The notes under the pieces: model-generated
Databases searched by the model: none
Told to the model about the DNA's origin: nothing
What the model saw: only the letters and a program-made list of their open reading frames with translations
NCBI GenBank assembly: GCA_902826695.1
Contig: CADEFU010000005.1
Location: 130,746-194,745, forward strand
DNA from: an uncultured Alphaproteobacteria bacterium
Lineage (GTDB): Bacteria; Pseudomonadota; Alphaproteobacteria; Micropepsales; Micropepsaceae
Direction: 5' to 3'
DNA: 64,000 bases
Translations under genes and position numbers: made by a program
Part shown: one piece after another, positions 54,860 to 64,000 of the stretch
Position numbering within the stretch: the stretch's first letter is position 1
Layout of the letters: the number at the start of each line of letters is the position of its first letter

Positions 54860-55825
54860 TTACCAATCGAACCAGCCGCCGCCATCTTCGTCCTTTTTCT
54901 TGGACACGTCGGCAGCAGGAGCACCAGGCTTCACATCCGCCTCCGGCGGAGGCTGGATGGCTGGCGAAGCGGGTTGCGCAACTGGCGTCGCCTCGGCAGG
55001 CGCCGGGCGCGTCTGCACGACCGGTTGGCCAGTCGTCTTGCCGCCATACTCCTTCATAAGCGCGAAAGTATCTTCATACCACTCGCTGCCCGGATAGTTG
55101 TGACCGAGCACCGCGGCGGCCGCTTGCGCTTCCTTGATGACGCCAAGCGACAGATAAGCCTCGACCAAGCGGTGGAGCGCTTCCGGCACGTGGCTCGTCG
55201 TTTGATACTTCTCGATCACAGAGCGGAAACGACCGATCGCTGCAACGTGTTCGCTGCGCTTTAGGTAGTAGCGTCCGATCGACATTTCCTTACCTGCCAA
55301 GTGATCGCGGGTAAGATCCAGCTTCAGGCGCGCATCGCGCGCGTAATCGGTCTGCGGGAAGCGGCGGATCAAGTCGCCGAGTGCCGCCATCGCTTGCTCC
55401 GTCCGCCGCTGATCGCGACCAACATCGACAATCTGCTCGTAGAGCGAAATCGCCTTGAGATAGTAAGCGTACGGAGCGTCTTTGTTGCCGGGGTGCAGCG
55501 TGATGAATCTGTCCGAAGCCTGGATCGCATCCGTGTACTTGTTGGCTTGATAGTAGCTAAACGCCGACATCAAGATCGCCCGCCGCGCCCACACGGAGTA
55601 GGGATGCTGCCGTTCAACTTCGTCGAACGCTTGCGCGGCCGGCACCCAGTTCCCTTTGTCGAGCTGCAGGAGTGCGTCCTGATAAAGTTGCTCGACCGGT
55701 GTTTCGCGAACTTCGGCGCGCGCGCGCGGCGCATCGTCATCGCCGGCACAAGCATTCAGCGGCGCCATCAACAAGAGCGCGGCGCCGATTTGAAGAACAC
55801 GCAGGCGAAAAAATGAACGGAACAT
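54860..55825 (-). CDS. bamD: Outer membrane assembly lipoprotein BamD
   Basis: 321 residues. A lipoprotein signal ends in the lipobox LNAC (LLLMAPLNACAG). TPR helices follow (YQDALLQLDKGNWVPAAQAFDEVERQHP, YPGSEWYEDTFALMKEYG). The Pro/Ala-rich C-terminal tail with VQTRPAPAEATP is longer than usual. BamD binds BamA at the outer membrane. ATG 55825 is chosen as it begins the signal; 51 upstream codons are unlikely. A 540-base gap precedes it. Confidence 0.93.
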   Translation of the reverse strand: MFRSFFRLRVLQIGAALLLMAPLNACAGDDDAPRARAEVRETPVEQLYQDALLQLDKGNWVPAAQAFDEVERQHPYSVWARRAILMSAFSYYQANKYTDAIQASDRFITLHPGNKDAPYAYYLKAISLYEQIVDVGRDQRRTEQAMAALGDLIRRFPQTDYARDARLKLDLTRDHLAGKEMSIGRYYLKRSEHVAAIGRFRSVIEKYQTTSHVPEALHRLVEAYLSLGVIKEAQAAAAVLGHNYPGSEWYEDTFALMKEYGGKTTGQPVVQTRPAPAEATPVAQPASPAIQPPPEADVKPGAPAADVSKKKDEDGGGWFDW

Positions 55826-56308
55826 GGGAACCGACAAGTTTGAGGGCGACGTGACCGGCGCCCGCCAAGTGCGAGCCCCGTTTCCAAGCAACTTCTTTAC
55901 CGTAAGACCGCCCCCACCGCCACCCTGGTAAACGGCAGTGGCAAGCCATTTTTTTGGCTCATTACGGCAATGCCGCACATCGCGGCAATTTGAAGGGCCA
56001 AGCGACCTGTTCCTGGCCGGCCAGCATGCGGTGGCAGTCGGGAATCAGGCGCGTGTCGCAATGAATTCATTACCAAATCGTTAACAACCGACACTTGGCA
56101 CTATGTCCCCGAATTGCCCGCGCGATCAACCACAAGAGGTAGGCGCAGGGCCGCTGGTAATCGCAAAAATAACTCGTCCGTTGTCCGTTGTGCGTTGGTT
56201 CAGGAACGGTTCTCCAAAAACCTCCGACAAGTTGTACCACGAGAGGCTCCACCACTGCGCGTGTCCGTCGTTCGAATTACTGAACGCGCTCAACCTGTCC
56301 CCACAAAC
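55826..56308. other. Intergenic gap upstream of bamD with a CtrA-like site
   Basis: No convincing gene. TTAC-CAAATCG-TTAA at 56070-56084 differs by one base from the CtrA consensus TTAA-N7-TTAA. The gap is about 480 bases between the lpxC terminator and bamD and may hold bamD promoters. No other structure was found by eye. Confidence 0.35.
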
Positions 56309-56346
56309 AAAAAAAGAGCACCCGTGACCTTTCAGCCAGGGTGCTC
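56309..56346 (-). terminator. Rho-independent terminator of lpxC
   Basis: On the minus strand GAGCACCC and GGGTGCTC form an 8-base stem around a 15-base loop, followed by seven T's. It lies 18 bases after the lpxC stop. Confidence 0.9.
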
Positions 56347-56364
56347 GCACGTGCTTGGGGAAGC

Positions 56365-57294
56365 TTATTCGGCCGCCGCAAGGCCTCCGACGTAGACAGA
56401 GCGGTCCACCGTCGGCGCCACACGGCGCGTATGTAGTGTTACGTATTCCCACGCGCCTTTGCGCGCGAACAACTCGTGCAGGAGTTTGTTGTTCAACGCG
56501 TGACCCGTCTTAAATCCACGGAACTGGGCATAGAGCGGCGCGCCGGCCAGCGCCATATCGCCCACGACGTCCAAAAGCTTGTGGCGAACGAACTCGTCCG
56601 TATAGCGCAGGCCGTCTTCGTTCATGATCTTCGCGCCGTCGAGAACGATCGAGTTCGACAACGAACCCCCGCGCGCGAGGCCATTCTTTTGCAGATACTC
56701 AACCTCATGCCGGAAGCCGAACGTACGCGCCCGCGCCAGTTCCGCCTTGAACGAAGGCGTATCGAGGTCAAAGGAATAGAACTGCCGGTCGATAACCGGG
56801 CAATTCTCGAACGCGATTTCTAAGTCCGCGGAGAATCCAATGCCCGGACGCAGTTCGGCATACTTGTCGCCGTCTTCAACGCGCACAACTTCGCGCACAC
56901 GGATCGCGCGAACCGGCTCGCTCTGCGCGACGACGCCGGCGCACTCAAGCAGGAAGACGAACGGTGCGGCGCTACCGTCCATAATCGGAACTTCGGCCGC
57001 GTCGATTTCGATAATGAGATTGGTGATTCCAAGGCCAACGACCGCCGCCATCAAGTGCTCGACCGTATGAACCTTCACGCCGTACACGTTGCCGATCGTG
57101 GTACCAAGCTTCGTGTCGGTCACGCGATCGAAGCGGGCCGGGACAACGCCCGCAACGCCCTGATGATCCGTACGGCGGAAAATGATGCCCGTGCCTTCAG
57201 GCGCAGGAAGCAACGTAAGGGTCGAAACCAGACCGGTGTGCACGCCAACGCCTTGGCAAACCATCCGGTTTTTGATCGTTTTTTGAAGCGCCAT
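56365..57294 (-). CDS. lpxC: UDP-3-O-acyl-N-acetylglucosamine deacetylase
   Basis: 309 residues. It commits lipid A synthesis by zinc-dependent deacetylation. Zinc and catalytic residues are in VHTVEHLMAA (E79, H80), the metal His/Asp in LLDVVGDMALAG, and the final GHALNNKLLHELF. It lies downstream of ftsZ by about 580 bases and has its own terminator. Confidence 0.97.
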   Translation of the reverse strand: MALQKTIKNRMVCQGVGVHTGLVSTLTLLPAPEGTGIIFRRTDHQGVAGVVPARFDRVTDTKLGTTIGNVYGVKVHTVEHLMAAVVGLGITNLIIEIDAAEVPIMDGSAAPFVFLLECAGVVAQSEPVRAIRVREVVRVEDGDKYAELRPGIGFSADLEIAFENCPVIDRQFYSFDLDTPSFKAELARARTFGFRHEVEYLQKNGLARGGSLSNSIVLDGAKIMNEDGLRYTDEFVRHKLLDVVGDMALAGAPLYAQFRGFKTGHALNNKLLHELFARKGAWEYVTLHTRRVAPTVDRSVYVGGLAAAE

Positions 57295-57821
57295 ATGCCC
57301 CTACTCAACCTCACTTAAACTGCTGTCCGACGACGCGGCCCACCCGAAGAACTCGAGTAGAAACAAAGAACTACCGCGACGAACGCCGCGGGGCGTGACC
57401 TGGATGGCCGTCCCCTAACGACTTCAAGACAGCACCGCCCCCCTCAGACCGGCACTACCCCTTTGGTACCACTCGCCCAGGTGTTGTATGGTGAACCCAG
57501 TACCCGGACAGATGGCTCCATCGCCGAAAAAACACTACCAGTGTGCCCGAATCGACCGAAATGACTTGTTGTTTCGATTTATTACCGCAGAAATCAGCCA
57601 AAAATCAGCGGCACGCCGCGTCTCATAAACCAAGAAAACTGCACATTTCCGCGAGTCACCGTTCCCTCTGCCGACCCAAAAGGCTAACCGCCGCTCACGA
57701 AACTCGGCGAACACGTGTTTCCTGAGAGCGCGCGGCATCAAAAGGGTTCAACCCCACAACCTTCGCGCAGGTAGCAGCCGCCGCCTCTCACAAAACAAGG
57801 CGCCGGGCGGTACAAATGATG
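57295..57821. other. Intergenic gap between ftsZ and lpxC
   Basis: About 530 bases with only short frames and no recognisable gene. It probably contains the lpxC promoter and leader on the minus strand. Inspection by eye found no clear promoter pair. Confidence 0.3.
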
Positions 57822-57850
57822 AAGGCGACGCCTAAGAAAGGCGCCGCCCT
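57822..57850 (-). terminator. Strong hairpin downstream of ftsZ
   Basis: A 12-base stem (two G-U pairs) around a 5-base loop starts 26 bases after the ftsZ stop. No long T run follows, so it may be a processing or weak terminator hairpin. Confidence 0.5.
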
Positions 57851-57875
57851 AAGAGCCCGCGCAGGCGTTCCGTCG

Positions 57876-59411
57876 CTAGTTTACCTGCCGCCGCAGAAAC
57901 GCCGGAATGTCGAGTTGGTCGTCGATCGGTGCTTCCTCGGTTCGCACCTTCGGCGTCCGCGTCTGCATCGCGCGGGTTTCTGACTGCTGAACGTGTTCAG
58001 GCGACAGGCGCAATGATGCGGGCCGCTGAACAATAGGCTTCTTCGGCGCCGTGCCGCCGATCGTGATGCCAAACATCGAGAACCCGCCGCTCTTCTTGGG
58101 CTCGCTCTGAAACTGCGGCGGCAGCGGGGGCAGCGGTTGACGTGTGTACGTACGCGCGGCCGGAAGGTCGCGAGCCTCGTTTTGCACCGATTCAATGATC
58201 GCTGAATCGAAAACGTGCGTCTCGACCGCCGCTTGGCTGCGTTGATCGATGTCGCGGGTTTCGCCGGTCGCTAACCCCGACTGCACAATCTCGTTCCGCA
58301 TCGTGTGAACGGGATGCGCCGCTTGCGCGATTGGCGCGACGGGCGCTGCAATCGGTGCCGCCGTCCGGCGTGGCTCAACCTTCGTCTCCGCTGGACGCGC
58401 GGCAACTGTCGCCGTTCTCGTTGGCGTTGCCTGCACCCGCGCTTCGATCGCAATGCCGGTTGCCACGACCGACACCCGCATCCGGCCGTTCATGCGCTCG
58501 TCGAATGTAGAGCCAACAATAATGTTCGCTTCCGGATCGACTTCTGCGCGGATCTTGTTCGCCGCCTCGTCTACTTCGTAAAGCGTAAGATCCATGCCGC
58601 CCGTGATATTGATGAGCACGCCGCGCGCGCCCTTCATCGACGTGTGATCAAGCAGCGGGTTGGAGATCGCCGCTTCCGCGGCTTCAATCGCGCGGCGTTC
58701 GCCCTCGGCCTCGCCCATACCCATCATGGCGGTGCCCATCTCGCGCATCACGGTCTTCACGTCCGCAAAGTCGAGATTGATCAACCCCGGCATCACCATC
58801 AAGTCGGTGACCCCGCGCACCCCGGCATAGAGCACTTCATCCGCCATCTCGAACGCCTTCGCGAACGTCGTCTTCTCGTTCGCAACGCGGAACAAATTCT
58901 GGTTCGGCACGACGATCAGCGTGTCCACGAACTCTTTCAGCTTCTCGATCCCCTCCTCGGCGATCCGCATCCGGCGCTGACCTTCGAAGGAAAACGGTTT
59001 GGTCACCACGCCGACGGTGAGGACACCCATCTCGCGCGCAATTTTTGCAATGACCGGAGCTGCACCTGTACCCGTGCCACCGCCCATCCCGGCAGTCACG
59101 AACACCATATGAGCATCCGTCAGAACCGCCTTGATCTCATCCGTGCTTTCTTCCGCGGCCGCGTTGCCGATATCCGGCCGCGATCCCGCACCCAATCCTT
59201 GCGTGAGCTTCGTGCCCAGCTGCAGACAGTGCTTCGCCTTGGAGTGCACAAGTGCCTGCGCGTCCGTGTTCGCGACAATGAACTCGACGCCCTCAAGCTC
59301 CGAGGCCACCATGTTGTTGACGGCATTCCCGCCTGCACCGCCCACACCGAATACGAGAATGCGGGGCGTGAGTTCGGTCAGATCGGACGTTTTGATGTTG
59401 TTGATGGCCAT
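57876..59411 (-). CDS. ftsZ: Cell division protein FtsZ
   Basis: 511 residues, the long alphaproteobacterial form. The GTP-binding tubulin signature GGGTGTG is at residues 110-116, with VGGAGGNA near 23-30. The core ends near residue 320, then a long Pro/Ala-rich linker. The C-terminal peptide [13 protein letters not shown] binds FtsA and other partners. FtsZ forms the division ring. It follows ftsA by 95 bases. Confidence 0.97.
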   Translation of the reverse strand: MAINNIKTSDLTELTPRILVFGVGGAGGNAVNNMVASELEGVEFIVANTDAQALVHSKAKHCLQLGTKLTQGLGAGSRPDIGNAAAEESTDEIKAVLTDAHMVFVTAGMGGGTGTGAAPVIAKIAREMGVLTVGVVTKPFSFEGQRRMRIAEEGIEKLKEFVDTLIVVPNQNLFRVANEKTTFAKAFEMADEVLYAGVRGVTDLMVMPGLINLDFADVKTVMREMGTAMMGMGEAEGERRAIEAAEAAISNPLLDHTSMKGARGVLINITGGMDLTLYEVDEAANKIRAEVDPEANIIVGSTFDERMNGRMRVSVVATGIAIEARVQATPTRTATVAARPAETKVEPRRTAAPIAAPVAPIAQAAHPVHTMRNEIVQSGLATGETRDIDQRSQAAVETHVFDSAIIESVQNEARDLPAARTYTRQPLPPLPPQFQSEPKKSGGFSMFGITIGGTAPKKPIVQRPASLRLSPEHVQQSETRAMQTRTPKVRTEEAPIDDQLDIPAFLRRQVN

Positions 59412-59506
59412 CGCTTACTCTCCATGCGTGACCTTCCCAAGCCTACACCACACCAATGCATCGCGCCTTTTGGCGCTTGTTCTGCATAGTCTTGCGCCAG
59501 CAAGAG

Positions 59507-60832
59507 TTAAAAATTCTCTTTAATCCAGCGCGTTAGCCCCCCGAACCCTCGCGAAGCAGCACCATGAGTACCATACGCGAGCCTGGGCGCATCGAAATCC
59601 TCGCGCGAAATTTTCACTTCGTTTGGCCGCTGTGACGCCCAAATCGCAAGCCCCGCGCAGGCCGCAAACGACGGCCCGCCTGCCGCTTCGCTAAGATCGG
59701 TAAGTCGTGAGGGCTTGCCGATGCGAACCTGCTTCGACAACACGCGCGCAGCCGTTTCCCGCGCACCGTTCAATTGCGCGGCACCGCCCGTCAAAACGAC
59801 GCGCCGTCCCGAAATCGAAGCAAGGCCGGTATCGGTCAACCGGTCTCGCACCAACTCGAACGTCTCTTCGATCCGCGGCTGAATGATCCCCGACAATACG
59901 GAGCGTGGAATTTGGCTTTCCCCCTCCCCGTCGTCCTCACCCAGATGAGCAATTGTGATCAGATCGCGCCCGTCGTTTGAGCTCGAGAACGCGCTGCCAT
60001 GCAGCGTCTTGATCCGCTCCGCGTTCGCAAGCGAGGTGGAAAGCCCACGTGCGATGTCGCTCGTCACATGGTTCCCGCCGATCGGCAGAACCTCTGCGAA
60101 CATCAAATTCCCGTCGAAAAACACCGAAATCGATGTTGTTCCCCCGCCCATGTCGATGACGGTCGCGCCCAGTGCCATCTCGTCAGCCACAAGCGTCGAA
60201 ATCCCCGCCGCATAGGGCGTGGCCACCTTTCCCGACACGTCCAAATGGCAGCGCTCTATGCACGATTCCAAATTGCGGATTGGCCCCGAAGCCGCTGTCA
60301 CGGCATGCATCGAAACGCCAAGCGTATCGCCAACCATCCCGCGCGGGTTGCGGATACCTTTGTTTCCGTCGATTGCAAAGCTTCCCGCCATGCAATGAAT
60401 GACGTCGCGCTCCGACGACGGCACCTGCGCACGCCCCGTCGCATAGGCTTGGCGCAAATCCTCCTCGCCGACTTCGTGCCCGGCGATCGAAACTTCCACG
60501 TTGATCGTCCGGCTCTGCGGCTGCCCACAGGTAATCCCAATGATGGCTTCCTGCAGCGTGACGCCCGCCATCCTCTCGGCCTGCTCGACCGCAGCCCGGA
60601 TGGAGTTTTCAGCGCCAATGATGTCCACGATCGCAGCACCCCGGACCCCACGGCTCGCGTGGTGCCCGACACCCAAAACCTTCAGCCGCGGCTCCCCGCC
60701 GTCGCGGCCGGCGACGGCCTTTACGATGAGACAGGCAACCTTGGTCGAGCCGACGTCGAGCGCAGCGATGATCCCGCTTTTGCGAGACCCCACACCCTTG
60801 CCGTTCCGTCCCTGGCCAAACCCAACAACCAT
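59507..60832 (-). CDS. ftsA: Cell division protein FtsA
   Basis: 441 residues. An actin-like ATPase that ties FtsZ to the membrane. Motifs are IAALDVGSTKVACLIV (phosphate 1), VIDMGGGTTSISVF (phosphate 2) and VVLTGGAAQLNG (adenosine). The C-terminal amphipathic helix FGGLTRWIKENF is present. The ATG at 60832 overlaps the ftsQ stop (TGATG). Confidence 0.96.
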   Translation of the reverse strand: MVVGFGQGRNGKGVGSRKSGIIAALDVGSTKVACLIVKAVAGRDGGEPRLKVLGVGHHASRGVRGAAIVDIIGAENSIRAAVEQAERMAGVTLQEAIIGITCGQPQSRTINVEVSIAGHEVGEEDLRQAYATGRAQVPSSERDVIHCMAGSFAIDGNKGIRNPRGMVGDTLGVSMHAVTAASGPIRNLESCIERCHLDVSGKVATPYAAGISTLVADEMALGATVIDMGGGTTSISVFFDGNLMFAEVLPIGGNHVTSDIARGLSTSLANAERIKTLHGSAFSSSNDGRDLITIAHLGEDDGEGESQIPRSVLSGIIQPRIEETFELVRDRLTDTGLASISGRRVVLTGGAAQLNGARETAARVLSKQVRIGKPSRLTDLSEAAGGPSFAACAGLAIWASQRPNEVKISREDFDAPRLAYGTHGAASRGFGGLTRWIKENF

Positions 60833-61791
60833 CAAGTTTCCCTGCCGCCTGCGGGCCGCGCCGGCGTAATCAGCGGCGACCCTGGCGGCAGCTTGACGAT
60901 GAAACGGTCCGGGTAGCGAAGATCGATCGCTTTGATATCTCGCGAGAGCACATTTTGCTCCCGATCGAGCCGGACAAGTTCTGCCAAGGCCGCTTCCGCG
61001 CCTTCCTCTGGCAGTCTTACTTCGACAGCGTTATCAAGCTGTAAATCCCAACGCCTTTCACCGACTCGCACGGCAATTTTCACACGTGACTTTAAGTTCG
61101 GTTGCGTTGCAACAAGTGTGAGCAGCGAGGCGATCGCGGATTCCGCACCCGGGCCTACGACAAGCGGCAATGACGCAAAGCGTTCCGGATCCTCGCCCGA
61201 GATAGGACGCCCATCGATATCTATGACGGTTTTCGCGCCATCCTTCTGCCAAATCGCGACAGGCTTGCGTTCGACGATGTGAACTTCAATGCGATCGGGC
61301 CAAACCCGGCGCACCTCCGCCGACTTCACCCACGGCAGCGCCTCGATCCGAGCCCGCGCCTCATCGACATCCACGTAGAGCATCAGATCGCCGCGCTTGA
61401 TGCCAAGCATCTGAGCAATTTCGCGCTGCGCCGTCTTACCCCGCCCTTCAAGCGTTACCGCCTGAACGGTCAGACCTGCGCCGGTCATGAGACCTTCGCC
61501 ACCCGCCTGCATGCTCGCAAGGGCCGCCGAAACGTGCCCACCTGAGAACAGCCCAGCAAACACCGTCACCAGCAAGAACATCCCCACGGCCGCAGTCCAG
61601 ACGACCGTCGAGCGTACCGCCTCACGTGCAGACCCAACCCAGCGCTGCATAGAGCTTTCGTCGCGCCGCGCACGCGCTTTAGGGCGAACGACACGCGGCT
61701 TACCCTTTGACGGCGCCCGCTTCCGCTTTGGCGGCGGAGGAGGAAGATCGTCGTCCTCGTCATCCATCGCCGATCCCACTACCGATCGCAT
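60832..61791 (-). CDS. ftsQ: Cell division protein FtsQ
   Basis: 319 residues. Charged, Pro-rich cytoplasmic tail (DDEDDDLPPPPPKRKRAP), one membrane helix near residue 65-85 (AVGMFLLVTVFAGLFSG), then POTRA and FtsQ domains (LEGRGKTAQREIAQMLG, WVKSAEVRRVWPDRIEVHIVERKPVA). It links early and late divisome proteins. ATG 61791 overlaps the ddl stop; GAGGA is six bases upstream. Confidence 0.94.
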   Translation of the reverse strand: MRSVVGSAMDDEDDDLPPPPPKRKRAPSKGKPRVVRPKARARRDESSMQRWVGSAREAVRSTVVWTAAVGMFLLVTVFAGLFSGGHVSAALASMQAGGEGLMTGAGLTVQAVTLEGRGKTAQREIAQMLGIKRGDLMLYVDVDEARARIEALPWVKSAEVRRVWPDRIEVHIVERKPVAIWQKDGAKTVIDIDGRPISGEDPERFASLPLVVGPGAESAIASLLTLVATQPNLKSRVKIAVRVGERRWDLQLDNAVEVRLPEEGAEAALAELVRLDREQNVLSRDIKAIDLRYPDRFIVKLPPGSPLITPARPAGGRET

Positions 61792-62705
61792 GATGCGTCC
61801 TCAACCAACCAACGGCACAGTTTCGGGTACGGCATACCCAGATAGGCCGCCTGCTCGGGCGCAAGCGACGTCGGCGTCATGCCGGGCTGCGTATTCGTTT
61901 CCAGGATGATCAGCCGCCCCGGCTCGCCCTGCGTATCGTCGTAGCGCAGGTCCGTCCGGCTTACGCCGCGGCAGCCAAGCGCCACATGGGCGCGCACCGA
62001 GATGTCCATCGCCTCGTCATAAATCTTCTTCGGTAGCTTCGCCGGCAGCACGTGTTCCGACCCGCCGTCCGAGTACTTCGCCTCGAAGTCATAGAACTTG
62101 GTCTTCGCAACGATTTCGGTCACGACAAGCGGCTTGCCGTCCATGACGGCGACCGTCAACTCGCGGCCTGGCACGAATTCTTCCACCATAACCTCGTCAC
62201 CCAAGTTCCACTCGGAGCTGGTCAACTCCGCCGGCGGACGGTTGTCCCCAGGTCGAACAATAAAGACCCCGACACTTGATCCCTGATTAACGGGCTTGAT
62301 CACGAATGGGGGCTTGATAGCGGTTTGTTTCGAGACTTCGTGGCGCGAAACGACGACATCTTTCACGATCGGCAACCCCGCGCCCCGAAACACGGCCTTG
62401 GCCCGCTCCTTGTGCATCGCAACAGCCGACGCCAGCACGCCTGAGTGTGTGTACGGGATGCCCATGATCTCGAGCAGGCCCTGTACGCACCCGTCCTCGC
62501 CCCATTGGCCGTGCAGAGCATTGAAGCACACGTCGGGCTTCAGCTTGGCAATAACCTCCGCGACATCGCGCCCAGCGTCGATCTCGCTGACCTTAAACCC
62601 TTCCTCGCGCAGCGCCTGCGCAACGCCTTTGCCGGTGACGAGACTCACCGGTCGCTCCGCCGACCACCCACCCATCAAAACCGCGACGTGCCGTTGCTCG
62701 GCCAT
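61779..62705 (-). CDS. ddl: D-alanine--D-alanine ligase
   Basis: 308 residues, ATP-grasp ligase for the D-Ala-D-Ala of peptidoglycan. VLMGGWSAERPVSL, HGQWGEDGCVQGLLEIMGIPYTHSGVLAS and the ATP-grasp NQGSSVGV and ILETNTQPGMTPTSLAPEQA are present. GMT(P) and SLxPEQA are ddl hallmarks. Overlaps ftsQ by 13 bases. Confidence 0.97.
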   Translation of the reverse strand: MAEQRHVAVLMGGWSAERPVSLVTGKGVAQALREEGFKVSEIDAGRDVAEVIAKLKPDVCFNALHGQWGEDGCVQGLLEIMGIPYTHSGVLASAVAMHKERAKAVFRGAGLPIVKDVVVSRHEVSKQTAIKPPFVIKPVNQGSSVGVFIVRPGDNRPPAELTSSEWNLGDEVMVEEFVPGRELTVAVMDGKPLVVTEIVAKTKFYDFEAKYSDGGSEHVLPAKLPKKIYDEAMDISVRAHVALGCRGVSRTDLRYDDTQGEPGRLIILETNTQPGMTPTSLAPEQAAYLGMPYPKLCRWLVEDASCDR

Positions 62706-62744
62706 TTCCTAGTCCTCCAACTCAAGAGCTCAAAGGCCGCGCGA

Positions 62745-62768
62745 GCTTCTCCCGCAAGCGAGAGAAGC
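62745..62768. repeat. REP-like small palindrome between murB and ddl
   Basis: GCTTCTCCCGC and GCGAGAGAAGC are 11-base arms with one mismatch around two bases. This hairpin type recurs in GC-rich proteobacterial genomes. It fills part of a 77-base gap and could attenuate transcription. Confidence 0.55.
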
Positions 62769-62782
62769 GCAACCAACCACAA

Positions 62783-63691
62783 CTACCGCTTCCCAATCCG
62801 CTTAATTTCCCACTCAAGCTCGATGCCGGTGGTCTCTTTGACCTTCGCGCGAACTTCTTCGCCGAGGTCTTCGATCTCGTTGCCCGACGCGCGCCCATGG
62901 TTGATCAGGAAGTTGCAATGCATCGTCGAAACTTCAGCGTCGCCACGCTTCAAGCCCCGGCATCCGGCTCGATCGACCAGTTGCCAAGCCTTCTCGCCAG
63001 GCGGGTTCTTAAATGTCGACCCACCCGTGCGGCTCTTGATCGGCTGGGTCGAAGCGCGAGCGTCAGTGATCTCGTTCATCCGCACCTCGATCGAGGCCTT
63101 GTCGCCCGGCGCGCCCTTGAACAGCGCTTCGACAAAGATCAAGTCGGCCGGCGCATGCGACTTGCGATACTCGAATCCCATCTCGACATTCGATAGCCGC
63201 ACGCGTTCGCCTCTACGATCAATGGCGGCCGCTTCGACCAACACATCCTTGAACTCGCGCCCATAGGCGCCCGCATTCATGCGCAAGCCGCCGCCGACGG
63301 CGCCAGGAATCCCGCGCATGAACTCAAGGCCGGTAAGTCCAGCCTCCAACGCGGCTTTCGACACCGCAACATCAAGCACCGCGGCACCCGCGCGAACCCG
63401 GTTGCCCTCGGCACTCACGTTCATGAAACCGCGACCCAAGCGGATGACCACCCCAGCAACGCCACCGTCGCGCACAAGCAAGTTCGATCCGACGCCGATC
63501 ACGGTGAGTGAAACGTCGGCCGGAACGCCCTTCAAGAACGCCGCCAAATCGTCGGCATCCGGCGGGATGTAGAGCACCTCTGCCGGTCCGCCGGCGCGAA
63601 ACCAGGTGAGGTCCTTGATCGCGGCGTTCGCCTGATAGGGCCCCTTCACGCGCGGCAGCCGCGCGATCAAATCGCTCGCCGCCGTCTGCAT
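62783..63691 (-). CDS. murB: UDP-N-acetylmuramate dehydrogenase
   Basis: 302 residues, FAD enzyme that reduces enolpyruvyl-UDP-GlcNAc to UDP-MurNAc. FRAGGPAEVLYIPPDADDL, VIGVGSNLLVRDGGVAGVVIRLG and GIPGAVGGGLRMNAGAYGREFKD are the FAD/substrate motifs; the active-site SGGSTFKNPPG stretch is also there. The ATG lies 2 bases after murC's stop. Confidence 0.97.
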   Translation of the reverse strand: MQTAASDLIARLPRVKGPYQANAAIKDLTWFRAGGPAEVLYIPPDADDLAAFLKGVPADVSLTVIGVGSNLLVRDGGVAGVVIRLGRGFMNVSAEGNRVRAGAAVLDVAVSKAALEAGLTGLEFMRGIPGAVGGGLRMNAGAYGREFKDVLVEAAAIDRRGERVRLSNVEMGFEYRKSHAPADLIFVEALFKGAPGDKASIEVRMNEITDARASTQPIKSRTGGSTFKNPPGEKAWQLVDRAGCRGLKRGDAEVSTMHCNFLINHGRASGNEIEDLGEEVRAKVKETTGIELEWEIKRIGKR

Positions 63692-63693
63692 CG

Positions 63694-64000
63694 CTAGCCT
63701 TTGCCTTCGCTCAAAGCCTGCAACTGGCCCGGCAACAAGTTGGCCCAGTTCGTGATCGTGCCGGCACCCATGCACACGACATAGTCGCCCGGCCGCGCCA
63801 ACTCAGAGACAACCTTAGCGAGCTCGTCTGGCGACTGTAGCGCCACGACATTGCGATGCCCGTGCGCCCGCATACTGTCGACGAGCGTATCGCGTGACAC
63901 GCCTTGGAGCGGTTGCTCGCCAGCCGGATAGACGTCCGATACGACGACCGTATCCGCGCCGTGCATGCAGGTCGAAAACTCTTTGAAAAGATCCTTGAGC
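63694..64000 (-). CDS. murC: UDP-N-acetylmuramate--L-alanine ligase, C-terminal part only
   Basis: About 101 C-terminal residues; the N-terminus lies beyond the right edge. The sequence LKDLFKEFSTCMHGADTVVVSDVYPAGEQPLQGVS is the MurC ligase C-terminal domain, with the usual YPAGE motif. Sits upstream of murB in the cell-wall operon; murG and other dcw genes would be expected beyond the edge. Confidence 0.93.
   Translation of the reverse strand, partial: LKDLFKEFSTCMHGADTVVVSDVYPAGEQPLQGVSRDTLVDSMRAHGHRNVVALQSPDELAKVVSELARPGDYVVCMGAGTITNWANLLPGQLQALSEGKG

Noticed and set aside
59520..59536. CtrA-like TTAA-N-TTAA near the ftsA end
   Set aside because: The spacing is nine rather than seven bases and it lies in the ftsA coding end.

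Overview
The window is chromosomal DNA of a GC-rich alphaproteobacterium. I cannot name the genus. The class is suggested by a circularly permuted (two-piece) tmRNA gene, an alpha-type SspB, a DksA that keeps one zinc-finger cysteine, the NAD regulator NadQ with nadABC, the small DUF4169 and ribbon-helix-helix proteins, and a murC-murB-ddl-ftsQ-ftsA-ftsZ-lpxC run. The gene content is mostly housekeeping, packing is very tight, and many operon partners overlap as ATGA or TGATG. Several convergent pairs touch or overlap with no terminator between them.

Layout: 1-2.8 kb holds the preQ1/queuosine genes queC-queE-queD-queF plus a cut DsbA-like isomerase (minus strand). 2.8-8.1 kb holds a beta-ketoacyl-ACP synthase III homolog, an acetyltransferase, a SnoaL-like secreted protein, a small self-regulated membrane-protein operon with a striking operator, and a beta-lactamase-fold hydrolase. 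8.1-9.4 kb holds a universal stress protein gene behind an FNR/FixK-type box. 9.4-17 kb is the NAD region: HD hydrolase, tyrosine phosphatase, nadQ, then nadA-nadB-nadC behind two palindromes likely to be NadQ operators. 17-22 kb holds dksA, an HtrA protease, hflK-hflC and mrp. 22-27.7 kb holds GFA and SMP-30 proteins, thyA-GNAT-folA, the tmRNA gene ssrA, an MFS exporter and mscL.

27.9-31.5 kb holds an old yellow enzyme and a DUF4386/nitroreductase/MarR operon behind paired operators. 31.6-33.5 kb holds sspB and fumC. 33.5-36.1 kb holds a DUF1501/DUF1800 pair. 36.2-39.5 kb holds the phosphate genes phoU-like and pit, with an intact ribbon-helix-helix gene and DUF4169 gene and a decayed second copy of both. 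39.5-51 kb is mixed metabolism: CoA transferase, metallo-beta-lactamase, UvrD helicase, PrmA, three DJ-1/PfpI-type genes side by side, an aminopeptidase P, a REP-like inverted repeat and a glyoxalase-fold protein. 51-64 kb is ligA-recN-bamD-lpxC-ftsZ-ftsA-ftsQ-ddl-murB-murC, all on the minus strand.

Functional links: ssrA makes the degradation tag that SspB hands to ClpXP. NadQ probably controls nadABC. The cell-wall and division genes form the distal part of a dcw cluster. No CRISPR array, prophage, insertion sequence, rRNA or tRNA gene was seen. The parts I find most worth checking are the three operator architectures, the decayed gene pair with the apparent later insertion at the intact locus, the tmRNA, and the repeat that exactly fills one intergenic gap.
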